Part shown: positions 46,267 through 55,433 of the stretch, piece after piece
Position numbering within the stretch: the stretch's first letter is position 1
Layout of the letters: every line of letters begins with the position of its first letter
DNA from: Oscillospiraceae bacterium
Lineage (GTDB): Bacteria; Bacillota; Clostridia; Oscillospirales; Ruminococcaceae
Direction of reading: 5' to 3'
NCBI GenBank assembly: GCA_017473015.1
Contig: JAFUNP010000012.1
Span: 18,245 to 82,244, forward strand
Length of the DNA stretch: 64,000 nt
Position numbers and translations under genes: made by a program
The notes under the pieces: model-generated
What the model was told of the DNA's origin: nothing
Database searches by the model: none
The model's input: the letters and a program-made list of their open reading frames with translations, nothing else

Positions 46267-47441
46267 TATTTATACAACAGGAATTCTTCAGGTATAACTG
46301 AGTAAACTATATTTTCTATATATTCATAGGAAAACCTGCTGTCGTTTGCCTGTACGCCATGGCCAGAAGCCAGTTCAGGAGTATAATCCTTTAACAGGTA
46401 GTTTCTTATATTTGTGTAATTGGCATCATAATGAGCTATTGTAGGCACAAAATAAGGATTTTCTATAGATACCGTTTCATTGCCCTCCAGGTCGTATTCT
46501 TTGGTTATATCAAACTGGAAAAGACCGCCCAGCATATTGTTTGCTTTGCTCTGTGCTGAAATAAAGTTCCCCAATGAGTAACAAATAAGAGTTCTGTTAT
46601 CATTTACATCATTTGTATGCCATTCCACCGTCTGGATTACATGTGGGTGTGTGCCAATGATTACATCCACACCCATTATATTAAGTTTTTCTGCCACTGT
46701 TTTCTGATAGTCGTTGACTGTGTTTGTATCTTCATAACCCCAGTGGCAGGAAACGATAACTACATCCGCGTTTTCTTTGGCGGTTTTTACCTGTCTTTCT
46801 ACTGTTTCAAAATCGTCAGGGTGAATTATATACGGACAGGTTTCATCATAAATGGACAGCCCGTTTGTGCCGTATGTATATGCAAGGAAAGCCATTTTTA
46901 TATTGTTTACAGTCATATATTTGATGTCAGCACTGTCGTCGCCAGTATAAAAACCTACATTTACCACATCTTTGCTGTTCCAGTATTCCAGAGAGGAACG
47001 AACACCGGTGGCACCCTTATCATAAGAATGATTATTAGCCGTAGCTATAACATTGAATCCCATTTCCAGCACCTTGTCGCCCAAGGCGAGGGGAGTGGAG
47101 AACTGTGGATAATGTGATGGTGGATAAGCGTCGTTTACCAATGTTTCCTGATTTATAAATTTTACATCAAAATTATCAAAATAATCTTCTGTGTTGGCGT
47201 ATGCATAGTCGAAATTATACCCGCCGTCAGTGCTTCTGGCTGCCGCCTGCAGGTAAATGGAACCGTGTATCAGGTTGTCCCCAGCCGCAACAAAGCTGAC
47301 TGTATCAGCAGGACGAGGAGTAGGCTCTGGTGTTGGTGTGGGCGCCGGAGCAGACTCTGTGGTTGCGCTGCATGATGTTACGAGCAACATAACGGCTGTA
47401 ACTGCCAGCATTTTTATTCTGTTTGGTATTTCTTTTTTCAT
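46266..47441 (-). CDS. CapA-family lipoprotein
   Basis: A 391-residue extracellular lipoprotein of the CapA/PgsA metallophosphatase-like family. The N-terminal signal ends in a lipobox (VTSCSATT, Cys near residue 24), then a Pro/Thr-rich linker (PAPTPTPEPTPRPAD). Family motifs are FVAAGDNLIHGSIY, NQETLVNDAYPPSHYPQFS, ATANNHSYDKGATG and CHWGYE with IGTHPHVIQTVEWH. CapA proteins act in poly-gamma-glutamate or other envelope polymers, but no other pgs genes are seen here. Monocistronic, opposite to queA. Confidence 0.87.
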   Translation of the reverse strand: MKKEIPNRIKMLAVTAVMLLVTSCSATTESAPAPTPTPEPTPRPADTVSFVAAGDNLIHGSIYLQAAARSTDGGYNFDYAYANTEDYFDNFDVKFINQETLVNDAYPPSHYPQFSTPLALGDKVLEMGFNVIATANNHSYDKGATGVRSSLEYWNSKDVVNVGFYTGDDSADIKYMTVNNIKMAFLAYTYGTNGLSIYDETCPYIIHPDDFETVERQVKTAKENADVVIVSCHWGYEDTNTVNDYQKTVAEKLNIMGVDVIIGTHPHVIQTVEWHTNDVNDNRTLICYSLGNFISAQSKANNMLGGLFQFDITKEYDLEGNETVSIENPYFVPTIAHYDANYTNIRNYLLKDYTPELASGHGVQANDSRFSYEYIENIVYSVIPEEFLLYK

Positions 47442-47518
47442 GTGCAGGTCCTCTTGAGAAATATAATAATTACATTTTACTCCAAAATATAGCTTTATTC
47501 AATATAAAGGATAAAGGC

Positions 47519-47547
47519 TTGAAAAAAACAGACAATTATACTATAAT
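47519..47547 (+). promoter_or_regulatory. promoter of queA-tgt-yajC
   Basis: TTGAAA and TATAAT with a 17-bp spacer, 37 bp before the queA start. Confidence 0.75.
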
Positions 47548-47583
47548 TAATAAGTTATATTTAAACAAAATATGAGGTTTAAA

Positions 47584-49771
<2,188 letters not shown>

Positions 49772-49833
49772 ATTATTGCAATATTTCCAGATTTATGTTA
49801 TATTTTAATTTAGTTTATTAGGAGGTGAAAACC

Positions 49834-50142
49834 ATGTACTTTTTATTAGAAACAGCTGCTGAAACATCTGTAATGTCTATTCTGCTTTCCAACACTCTTC
49901 CATTTGTTGTTGTTCTGGTTGTTATGTATTTCATGCTCATTTCTCCACAGAAAAAGAGAGAAAAGAAACTGACAGATATGCGTAACGGCCTGGAAATCGG
50001 TGACGGTGTTGTTACAGCCGGCGGTATTATCGGCCGTATCATCAGCGTTAAAGAAGACACAGTAGTTATTGAATCTGCTTCTTCCAAAATCCGTCTGAAA
50101 AGATGGGCTATCACTGAAGTTGAAAAACTTGATGTTGAATAA
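49834..50142 (+). CDS. yajC: preprotein translocase subunit YajC
   Basis: A 102-residue single-span membrane protein associated with SecDF. The membrane segment VVLVVMYFMLISPQKKREKK is followed by the conserved MRNGLEIGDGVVTAGGIIGRI. ATG chosen 6 nt after GGAGGTG. tgt-yajC is the usual order; secDF is not in the window. Confidence 0.92.
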   Translation: MYFLLETAAETSVMSILLSNTLPFVVVLVVMYFMLISPQKKREKKLTDMRNGLEIGDGVVTAGGIIGRIISVKEDTVVIESASSKIRLKRWAITEVEKLDVE

Positions 50143-50166
50143 TTTATATAGTTAAGTTATAAAATT

Positions 50167-50212
50167 ACACCCCTGCGAATAGAATGTACTATTCAACGGG
50201 GGTGTTTTTTTG
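50167..50212 (+). terminator. two-helix terminator after yajC
   Basis: Outer arms ACACCCC / GGGGGTGT and inner GAATAG / CTATTC, followed by seven T. The GGGGGTG arm lies 6 nt before the TTG start of the next gene and could double as its ribosome binding site. Confidence 0.7.
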
Positions 50213-50602
50213 TTACAGAAATTATTATTTTCATCACAGCCATGGCAGAAATATCTTGTAAAAATCATAGCATTTATACTTTTCTGTGCAGCAACATTGG
50301 GATTTTTGCTGTGTATAGCAGCATTTATGATTATCCGCATAGATACACCTGAATATGTATTGATACCACTGACCACAGTAATGCTTGCATTTACTTCTTT
50401 CATAGACAGCTTCCTGCTGGCAAAAATTATGAAAGAAAATGGTCTGGTTACAGGTCTGGCTGTGGGAATGATATTTGTAATTATGGTAATAGCCCTGGGA
50501 CTGTATCACAAAACATTTGCTCTTACAGGGTTGTTTTTCAGCAAAGTAGCCGCTGTGCTGCTGGCCGGTGCTATGGGAGGTATATTAGGTGTAAACGCCT
50601 AA
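50210..50602 (+). CDS. TIGR04086 family membrane protein
   Basis: A 130-residue protein with four hydrophobic segments (about 17-38, 45-62, 79-100, 103-125) and short loops. Composition and location just after yajC match TIGR04086 proteins of Clostridia, whose function is unknown. The start is TTG with GGGGGTG upstream, inside the terminator of yajC. The six-cysteine peptide gene often found next in Clostridia is not present here. Confidence 0.65.
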   Translation: MLQKLLFSSQPWQKYLVKIIAFILFCAATLGFLLCIAAFMIIRIDTPEYVLIPLTTVMLAFTSFIDSFLLAKIMKENGLVTGLAVGMIFVIMVIALGLYHKTFALTGLFFSKVAAVLLAGAMGGILGVNA

Positions 50603-50650
50603 AAATGCTTTCCGAGATTTAACTGCAGGTTAATAAAGGAAGAAAAAATA

Positions 50651-51211
50651 ATGATTAAAAAAAACGAAAAATTCAGAAACCGAAAAAATGTATTTAACAG
50701 AACAATATTCTTAGTTTTATTGCTGCTGTATCTTGCTGGAGTATTTATCGGTTGCTCCTTTGCCATTAAAAACAGCCATAATCTGGATTTTGTAAAAAGT
50801 GTGACTCTTACTTCAAATCTTTCAGAAACCTTAAATCCGGTTGATTTCAGCCGATACAGACTGTTTTTTATTCGTGATATCCTGTGTATCATATCAATCA
50901 TAACTTTGAAGAATTCAGGTGTACTTAAAGGTCTGTGTGTATGTGTACCTTTTATAGCTGCGGTGCAAAATGGCAGTATATGTATATCAGACTATCGGAC
51001 GGGAACCGGAGTATATGAAATAATCACTGGTTATTGTCTGCGAAACACAGCTTCCGCTTTTATGATAATTATATACTGTACTGTGATTGTACAATACATA
51101 ATTACAGGCAGGGAAGACCGGAAAGAAGAATTAAGAAAAACCGTGGTGTACATATCCGGAATACTGTTGATATATATATTGGACTATACGATAAAAAACA
51201 TGTTTCGATAA
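50651..51211 (+). CDS. membrane protein, possibly SpoIIM-like
   Basis: A 186-residue protein with a basic N-terminus (MIKKNEKFRNRKNVFNR), a first membrane segment at about 18-38, an external loop to about 75, and three or four further segments. The order, one segment, a large loop, then a bundle, and its place beside a xer gene recall spoIIM, which is near xerD in Bacillus. I cannot see decisive SpoIIM motifs, so this is a weak guess. It converges on xer with 1 nt between stops. Confidence 0.4.
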   Translation: MIKKNEKFRNRKNVFNRTIFLVLLLLYLAGVFIGCSFAIKNSHNLDFVKSVTLTSNLSETLNPVDFSRYRLFFIRDILCIISIITLKNSGVLKGLCVCVPFIAAVQNGSICISDYRTGTGVYEIITGYCLRNTASAFMIIIYCTVIVQYIITGREDRKEELRKTVVYISGILLIYILDYTIKNMFR

Positions 51212-51212
51212 A

Positions 51213-52259
51213 TTATTCTTCGTTTTCGGCAGCCGGAGAAGTATCTGATGTATCTTTCTTTTTCTTCGGTTTTTTGAAAGAGGAGAGGGGAGAAGCCTTT
51301 GCAGCTTTTTTTAGTTCTTCATCAGAAATATGGGTGTATATTTCTGTAGTCGATACATGTTCATGGCCAAGAATTTCTTTAAGTGCCAACATATCTGCGC
51401 CACCGGAACGATACAAAAGTGTAGCAGCTGTATGTCGAAGCTTATGGGGAGAATATCCCTGACCATCAAGACCTGCAAGTTTGAGACATCTTTCTACTAC
51501 TAACTGAATACTGCGGGTAGAAAGTCGGCCTTTTCGAGTTTTAGATATAAATAATGCCGGTTCGATAGCAGGGGAAACAATCGTATTTCGCTCCGTAATA
51601 TACTCCTCCAATGCACTAAGACAAGCTACATTAAGGTATACTGTTCGTTCTTTGTTACCTTTACCGATGATTCTCAGAGTATCATCACGGATATCTTTCA
51701 AATCAATTCCGGCCTGTTCTGACAGACGCATACCGCAGTTCATAAACAACATTATAATGCAGAAATCTCTGCTGGTAAATGAAGTTTCTATATTAGCCAG
51801 AAGATTCACGCACTGCTCAAAAGTAAGATATTTGGGCAGGCGTTTTTTATTTTGAGGTAATTCAATATTTTCTGTTGGATTGTAGTCCAATTGGTTGGTT
51901 TTCTTGGTCATATATTTGTAAAAACCACGTAGACTGCTCAGTTTACGTGCACGGGCAGCAGCAGAGTTACCGCGTTCATTCATAACAAAGAACAAAAAAT
52001 CCAATATATCTGATTGTGAAATATTTGACAAAAAATCAATATCCAGGTTTGAGATAGAAACATCAGATATAGAATCATTATTGATACAATTATTGCGTTT
52101 TTGCCACATGTAGCGTAAAAAAAGCTTAAGGTCAATATAATAAGATTCTACAGAGCGCACAGATAAACCTCTGATGGTCTGCATGTAATAAAGAAATTCT
52201 TTTAAAAACTGTGGACTGTCAGAATAATCTGAATAAACAGTATGTTTCGAATTGGCCAT
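51213..52259 (-). CDS. xerD: XerC/XerD-like tyrosine recombinase
   Basis: A 348-residue tyrosine recombinase. The N-terminal SAM-like core-binding domain (about 15-135) contains FLYYMQTIRGLSVRSVESYY. The catalytic domain has all expected residues: Arg in NCGMRLSE, Lys in IGKGNKERTV, HKLRHTAA (HxxR), His in LGHEHVSTTEIYTH and the nucleophilic Tyr of that motif. A charged, lysine-rich tail of about 30 residues (FKKPKKKKDTSD) is longer than usual. The gene stands 181 bp from a dif-like site and outside the prophage borders, so it is most likely the host Xer that resolves chromosomes and has been exploited by the phage. It could instead be phage-acquired. GGAGG precedes the start. Confidence 0.88.
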   Translation of the reverse strand: MANSKHTVYSDYSDSPQFLKEFLYYMQTIRGLSVRSVESYYIDLKLFLRYMWQKRNNCINNDSISDVSISNLDIDFLSNISQSDILDFLFFVMNERGNSAAARARKLSSLRGFYKYMTKKTNQLDYNPTENIELPQNKKRLPKYLTFEQCVNLLANIETSFTSRDFCIIMLFMNCGMRLSEQAGIDLKDIRDDTLRIIGKGNKERTVYLNVACLSALEEYITERNTIVSPAIEPALFISKTRKGRLSTRSIQLVVERCLKLAGLDGQGYSPHKLRHTAATLLYRSGGADMLALKEILGHEHVSTTEIYTHISDEELKKAAKASPLSSFKKPKKKKDTSDTSPAAENEE

Positions 52260-52312
52260 AATAAACCTCCAATTAAAATATAATAAATGTAAAAATAATT
52301 TATATAAAATAA

Positions 52313-52332
52313 TTATGATAATATTATCATAA
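52313..52332. promoter_or_regulatory. 20-bp perfect palindrome upstream of xer
   Basis: TTATGATAAT followed directly by ATTATCATAA, a perfect palindrome 54 bp before the xer start, in an AT-rich stretch. It may be an operator for xer or an accessory recombination site; no factor can be named. Confidence 0.4.
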
Positions 52333-52439
52333 AATTTATAATTACAATAAATCTAATAAAATAAACTGATAATAGTCTAATAATCAAAGACCGGCCTAAA
52401 AGCCAATATTTGAAAAATAAGTCTTTTTTACTACCCTCA

Positions 52440-52467
52440 ATTTCACTAAATTTTTATTTAGCGAAAT
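52440..52467. other. dif-like site / left attachment site (attL)
   Basis: A 28-bp site with 11-6-11 architecture. The left arm ATTTCACTAAA and right arm TTTAGCGAAAT are inverted repeats with one mismatch, around the centre TTTTTA. This is the layout of XerCD dif sites. The last 15 nt (TTATTTAGCGAAATT, to 52468) are repeated at 57096-57110. It lies between xer and the first phage gene. Confidence 0.7.
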
Positions 52468-52523
52468 TATTATTTTTGCTTCCTTCCCCATATATTTATA
52501 TTTTTTAAGGAGGTTCTTACCCT

Positions 52524-52784
52524 ATGGAAGTAAAAATTCTTGGATTCCGCAACTTTGATTTCACCAACGATAAGGGCGAACGCATCCAGGGCGTTTCAGT
52601 TTTTGTTTGTTACCCTGAGGATGGTGTTACTGGTGAAATGGCAACTAAAATTACTATTTCAAGCTTAGAGCTTTGGCAGCAGCTCAAAGATGCTGTTGGC
52701 GGTGCTTCTTTCCTTCCGGGTTCATCAGTTTTGATTCATTTCAGTAATAAGGGTAAACTTGTAAAAGTTTCCCCTGTTGCTTAA
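52524..52784 (+). CDS. phage ssDNA-binding protein (G5P-like)
   Basis: An 86-residue, all-beta-looking protein (begins MEVKILGFRNFDF) with size and position of the gene V type single-stranded DNA-binding proteins of filamentous phages, or of small OB-fold helix-destabilising proteins. In such phages it coats newly made viral strands for assembly. A strong AAGGAGG precedes it, fitting high expression. Sequence similarity to a named family cannot be claimed by eye; its place before rep and the phage setting support the call. Confidence 0.6.
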   Translation: MEVKILGFRNFDFTNDKGERIQGVSVFVCYPEDGVTGEMATKITISSLELWQQLKDAVGGASFLPGSSVLIHFSNKGKLVKVSPVA

Positions 52785-52788
52785 AAAT

Positions 52789-52819
52789 CTTGGGGGGGAC
52801 ACTACGACACCCCCCCAAG
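52789..52819 (+). promoter_or_regulatory. candidate double-strand origin (rolling-circle nick hairpin)
   Basis: A perfect 10-bp stem, CTTGGGGGGG (52789-52798) and CCCCCCCAAG (52810-52819), presents the 11-nt loop ACACTACGACA. The loop contains CACTACGAC, 8 of 9 identical to the pMV158-family nick sequence TACTACG/AC. By analogy the nick would be between G52806 and A52807. It is 34 nt before rep, whose product is of the matching RepB type. Confidence 0.75.
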
Positions 52820-52852
52820 TGTTCAATGTTCAGCGTTCAAAGGAGTTTGCAA

Positions 52853-53515
52853 ATGTGTGCTAAAAATACATCAAAATCTGCTGGTTCTGGTCGTACCAGA
52901 AATTACCGGACTGTTGTATATCCGGAGTCTGCCCCTATTGATTGGGTAGATATTTTAATATCTTGTTTTGTCCCGGCATTTATTTCCCCTTTACACGATA
53001 AGGATGTCAATCCCGGTGGTGAACCGAAGAAACCTCATTATCATGTAATTATTATGTTCGATAGTGTTAAAACAAAGGACCAGGCTAAAGAAATTTTCGA
53101 TAAAATTGGAGGGGTTGGTTGTGAGGTAATCGCAAGCATCAGAGGGTATGCGCGTTACCTTTGTCATTTGGATAACCCTGAGAAAGCTCAATATAATACT
53201 GAGGAAGTTAAATCTATTTGTGGTGCTGATTATAATACTGTCTGTTCCCTTGTTACCGATAAATATCGTGTAATTGAAGAAATGATTGACTGGTGTGTTG
53301 AAAACGAATGTTTTTCTTATGTTTCTCTTATGCTGTACGCCAAGTCTGAGCGTCGTGATTGGTTTCGTTCTCTTTGTGATAATAGTACAGTTGTTATGAA
53401 GGAATTTCTCAAATCTATGAAATGGGATATTGACCAGGCTAATCGTAAGCGTTTATATGAAGAAAATCAAAAAGCAATGGCTGCATTGGAGGAAAAATCA
53501 AAATGTATGAAATAA
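52853..53515 (+). CDS. rep: rolling-circle replication initiator, pMV158 RepB (Rep_2) type
   Basis: A 220-residue HUH endonuclease that would nick the adjacent hairpin and start rolling-circle replication. Motifs recall RepB of pMV158: VYPESAPIDW (23-32), ISPLHDKD (44-51), the metal motif KPHYHVI with H62 and H64, and RGYARYLCHLDNPEKAQY with candidate catalytic Tyr99. The second half (120-220) is helical and charged, where RepB has its oligomerisation part. The ATG at 52853 follows AAAGGAG; the longer frame runs back through the origin hairpin. It overlaps the next small ORF by 13 nt. Confidence 0.85.
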   Translation: MCAKNTSKSAGSGRTRNYRTVVYPESAPIDWVDILISCFVPAFISPLHDKDVNPGGEPKKPHYHVIIMFDSVKTKDQAKEIFDKIGGVGCEVIASIRGYARYLCHLDNPEKAQYNTEEVKSICGADYNTVCSLVTDKYRVIEEMIDWCVENECFSYVSLMLYAKSERRDWFRSLCDNSTVVMKEFLKSMKWDIDQANRKRLYEENQKAMAALEEKSKCMK

Positions 53516-53673
53516 TTGCTCTTGGCTGCTCAATGTATAAGTGTGAAACTTTTAATGAAGCATTTGCTAAATATCTTGAAACAGCCAAAAAATATGGTCT
53601 TGATAATGTCGATTTCAAACATAAAGGGAATGACGTTACAACGATAAATTTAATTATTAAAAAGGAGAATTAA
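53503..53673 (+). CDS. small phage ORF, unknown
   Basis: A 56-codon ORF starting at an ATG inside the end of rep (GGAGG about 10 nt upstream). The protein begins MYEIIALGCSMYKCETFNEA, then is charged (AKYLETAKKYG). No family is recognised. Tight overlap and its own ribosome binding site suggest that it is translated. It could be a replication accessory or regulator. Confidence 0.55.
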   Translation: MYEIIALGCSMYKCETFNEAFAKYLETAKKYGLDNVDFKHKGNDVTTINLIIKKEN

Positions 53674-53675
53674 AA

Positions 53676-53891
53676 ATGTATGTTCCACTTCTTGAAGTTC
53701 AGACAGTAACATCTGCAGACTATGCATCAATTATCACTGCTCTGACTGCTCAGCTGAATATAACAACTATTGTTGAAGTTGTTGCAGCTCTTGTTACTGC
53801 TTGCGTTGGTTTGTGGTTCCTTTGGTGGGGTGCTCGCAAATCCTTCGCAGCAATCAAATCAGCCTTCCAGGGTCGTGGATTTGGTTTCTAA
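53676..53891 (+). CDS. candidate major coat protein (pVIII-like)
   Basis: A 71-residue protein with the layout of filamentous coat proteins: a mildly acidic N-terminal part (E7, D15), one hydrophobic segment at about 31-52 (IVEVVAALVTACVGLWFLWW) and a basic C-terminus (ARKSF ... KSAF ... GRGFGF) suited to contact DNA. There is no obvious signal peptide, as in Pf3-type coats. AAGGAG precedes it and a strong terminator follows directly, the arrangement behind gene VIII of M13. Similarity is structural, not sequence based. Confidence 0.65.
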   Translation: MYVPLLEVQTVTSADYASIITALTAQLNITTIVEVVAALVTACVGLWFLWWGARKSFAAIKSAFQGRGFGF

Positions 53892-53898
53892 GAATTGT

Positions 53899-53926
53899 GG
53901 GAGGGTGTTTTCCCTCCCCTTTTTTT
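53899..53926 (+). terminator. Rho-independent terminator after coat gene
   Basis: GGGAGGG / CCCTCCC stem with a TGTTTT loop followed by C and seven T. It splits the prophage into an early/coat part and an assembly part. Confidence 0.9.
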
Positions 53927-53940
53927 ATTGGAGGTTATAA

Positions 53941-54666
53941 ATGTTTAGAAAACATATAAATACTGACCAGGCATTACGCGGTAAACTTGACCCTGACTTT
54001 GTTATGCGTAATATCAAGTATCAGAGGGATTTCAAAAAAGAGCATCCGGATTACTTTGAACCTGATGGGTTAATTGTTTTCACTGGTCTTCAAGGTACTG
54101 GTAAAACTTTGTCGGCAGTTCAGTATGTTATTAAGCTGCTTGATAATTATCCCAAAGCTAAATTAGTATCAAATGTTGATATTTTAGGGTATGAAGATAG
54201 GACCGTTCCCTTTGATGGTGTATCTCGTTTTAAAACTGAAAAAAATGGTGAGTATGGTGTAATATTTCTAATTGATGAAATACAGCTGCTTTTTAACTCT
54301 CTGGAATCCAAAGGGATGGATGTTAATCTTTTTGAAACAATTTGTCAGCAAAGAAAGCAGCGTGTTCACATTGTTGGCACAACTCAGATTTTCGGTCGAC
54401 TTGCTAAAGGTTTCAGAGAGCAGTTCAAGTATGTAGTCGACTGTAAAAATGTTTTTAAGTGGCTGCAGCTTAATCGCTACGCTAAAGGTGTTGATTGTAT
54501 CGCCGGTGAGGATGGTCACTTTGAAGTGCAAAAGTCACATCTTGTTTTTTGGTTTGTTTCCCCTGATGCTTATAAAGTTTATGATACAGCTGCTGTAATT
54601 GACAGAGCTGCATTTAATTTCAAATGGGATTTTGCTCCCGATAATAAATCAGATTGGAGTTTTTAA
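53941..54666 (+). CDS. Zot-like assembly ATPase (pI-like)
   Basis: A 241-residue P-loop protein with Walker A GLQGTGKT at 49-56 and Walker B VIFLIDEIQ at about 107-115 (D112, E113), then a Q-rich segment ICQQRKQRVHIVGTTQ typical of FtsK/HerA-clade Zot proteins. In filamentous phages this inner-membrane ATPase drives extrusion. Unlike pI/Zot it has no evident membrane segment in the C-terminal part; the 44-residue hydrophobic protein encoded 3 nt later might supply the anchor. GGAGG start. Confidence 0.82.
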   Translation: MFRKHINTDQALRGKLDPDFVMRNIKYQRDFKKEHPDYFEPDGLIVFTGLQGTGKTLSAVQYVIKLLDNYPKAKLVSNVDILGYEDRTVPFDGVSRFKTEKNGEYGVIFLIDEIQLLFNSLESKGMDVNLFETICQQRKQRVHIVGTTQIFGRLAKGFREQFKYVVDCKNVFKWLQLNRYAKGVDCIAGEDGHFEVQKSHLVFWFVSPDAYKVYDTAAVIDRAAFNFKWDFAPDNKSDWSF

Positions 54667-54669
54667 ATT

Positions 54670-54804
54670 ATGATGACTGAATTTATAGAAATGGCTAAAG
54701 AGGTTCTTATTCCGGCTTATGGTGTAAGCTTTGCGTTTACATTTTCCGGTTATCTTATTATTCAGGTCTTAAGAGCTGCATTCGGTAAGGGGTTTAGAAT
54801 ATGA
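54670..54804 (+). CDS. small single-span membrane protein (44 aa)
   Basis: Begins MMTEFIEMAKEVLIPAYGVS, with one hydrophobic segment (about 15-34) and a basic end (RAAFGKGFRI). It lies between the Zot stop (3 nt) and the next gene (ATGA overlap). Size and topology suit a minor cap protein such as pVII/pIX or a split-off anchor of the Zot protein. Too short to assign by sequence. Confidence 0.55.
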   Translation: MMTEFIEMAKEVLIPAYGVSFAFTFSGYLIIQVLRAAFGKGFRI

Positions 54805-55433
54805 AAAAGTTATTTTTGTGTATTATGCTCGCTCTGACTTGCTCTATCGGTGCTGCTGCCATTGATGAAACTGTGCAAAATAACGAAAGTGAGGTTATTA
54901 CTAATGAGGTTTCTCAGGAAACTAATGTATCTGATTTCAACACTGTTCAGACTGTTCGGTCAGATACTCGGACTGTTCAGCAGGTGATTATTAACGGACA
55001 ACCTATTGCCGTTTATACTGTCCCTAATCCTTACCGGACAGAGACTGCTGCGTTTATTGGTGATGTTTATGCCGGTTCTGTTTCAACTAATGTCCTTGAG
55101 TATCTTTCCGGCTTTATTCCTCCAATGAATGATTATTTGATTTATCGTTCTGGTCAGTACACTTACAATTTGTATTATGGTACTGATTTTACTCTTTCCG
55201 GAACAACTGTATCCGGTTCTGGCAGGCGTGTTACTTATGATACATCAGCCTATACCTTCGGGTATGCTGATGCAACTTTTTCAATTGATACAGGTAACGC
55301 TGCATATGTTTATTCAAATCTGGAGGGGTTTTCAGATTATTCCGCAGTAAAGGAGGCTCGTAATGACTCGTTCACGCATATTGTCCTTTTTGCTATCTTT
55401 ATCGCTGATTGTCTGCGTTGGATTTGGAAGTAA
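54801..55433 (+). CDS. secreted, C-terminally anchored phage protein
   Basis: A 210-residue protein with a clear signal peptide (MKKLFLCIMLALTCSIGAAA), an Asn/Ser/Thr-rich extracellular part with many Tyr in the middle, and a C-terminal membrane segment (IVLFAIFIADCLRWIW). This is the topology of pIII-class or other tip proteins of filamentous phages. It overlaps the next gene by 71 nt in another frame, so the C-terminal anchor is encoded in the same DNA as the next gene's signal peptide. Confidence 0.6.
   Translation: MKKLFLCIMLALTCSIGAAAIDETVQNNESEVITNEVSQETNVSDFNTVQTVRSDTRTVQQVIINGQPIAVYTVPNPYRTETAAFIGDVYAGSVSTNVLEYLSGFIPPMNDYLIYRSGQYTYNLYYGTDFTLSGTTVSGSGRRVTYDTSAYTFGYADATFSIDTGNAAYVYSNLEGFSDYSAVKEARNDSFTHIVLFAIFIADCLRWIWK

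Noticed and set aside
51206..51233. Possible third dif-like site at the xer/50651 gene junction (GTTTCGATAAA, 9 of 11 to one arm)
   Set aside because: Only one arm matches; the other arm is unrelated. It lies in the coding ends of both genes, so chance similarity is likely. If real it would place xer within the element.
52387..52428. Terminator-like structure AAAGAC ... GTCTTTTTT before attL
   Set aside because: The outer stem is only 6 bp with a very long interior, and no gene ends just upstream on that strand, so it was not listed as a terminator.
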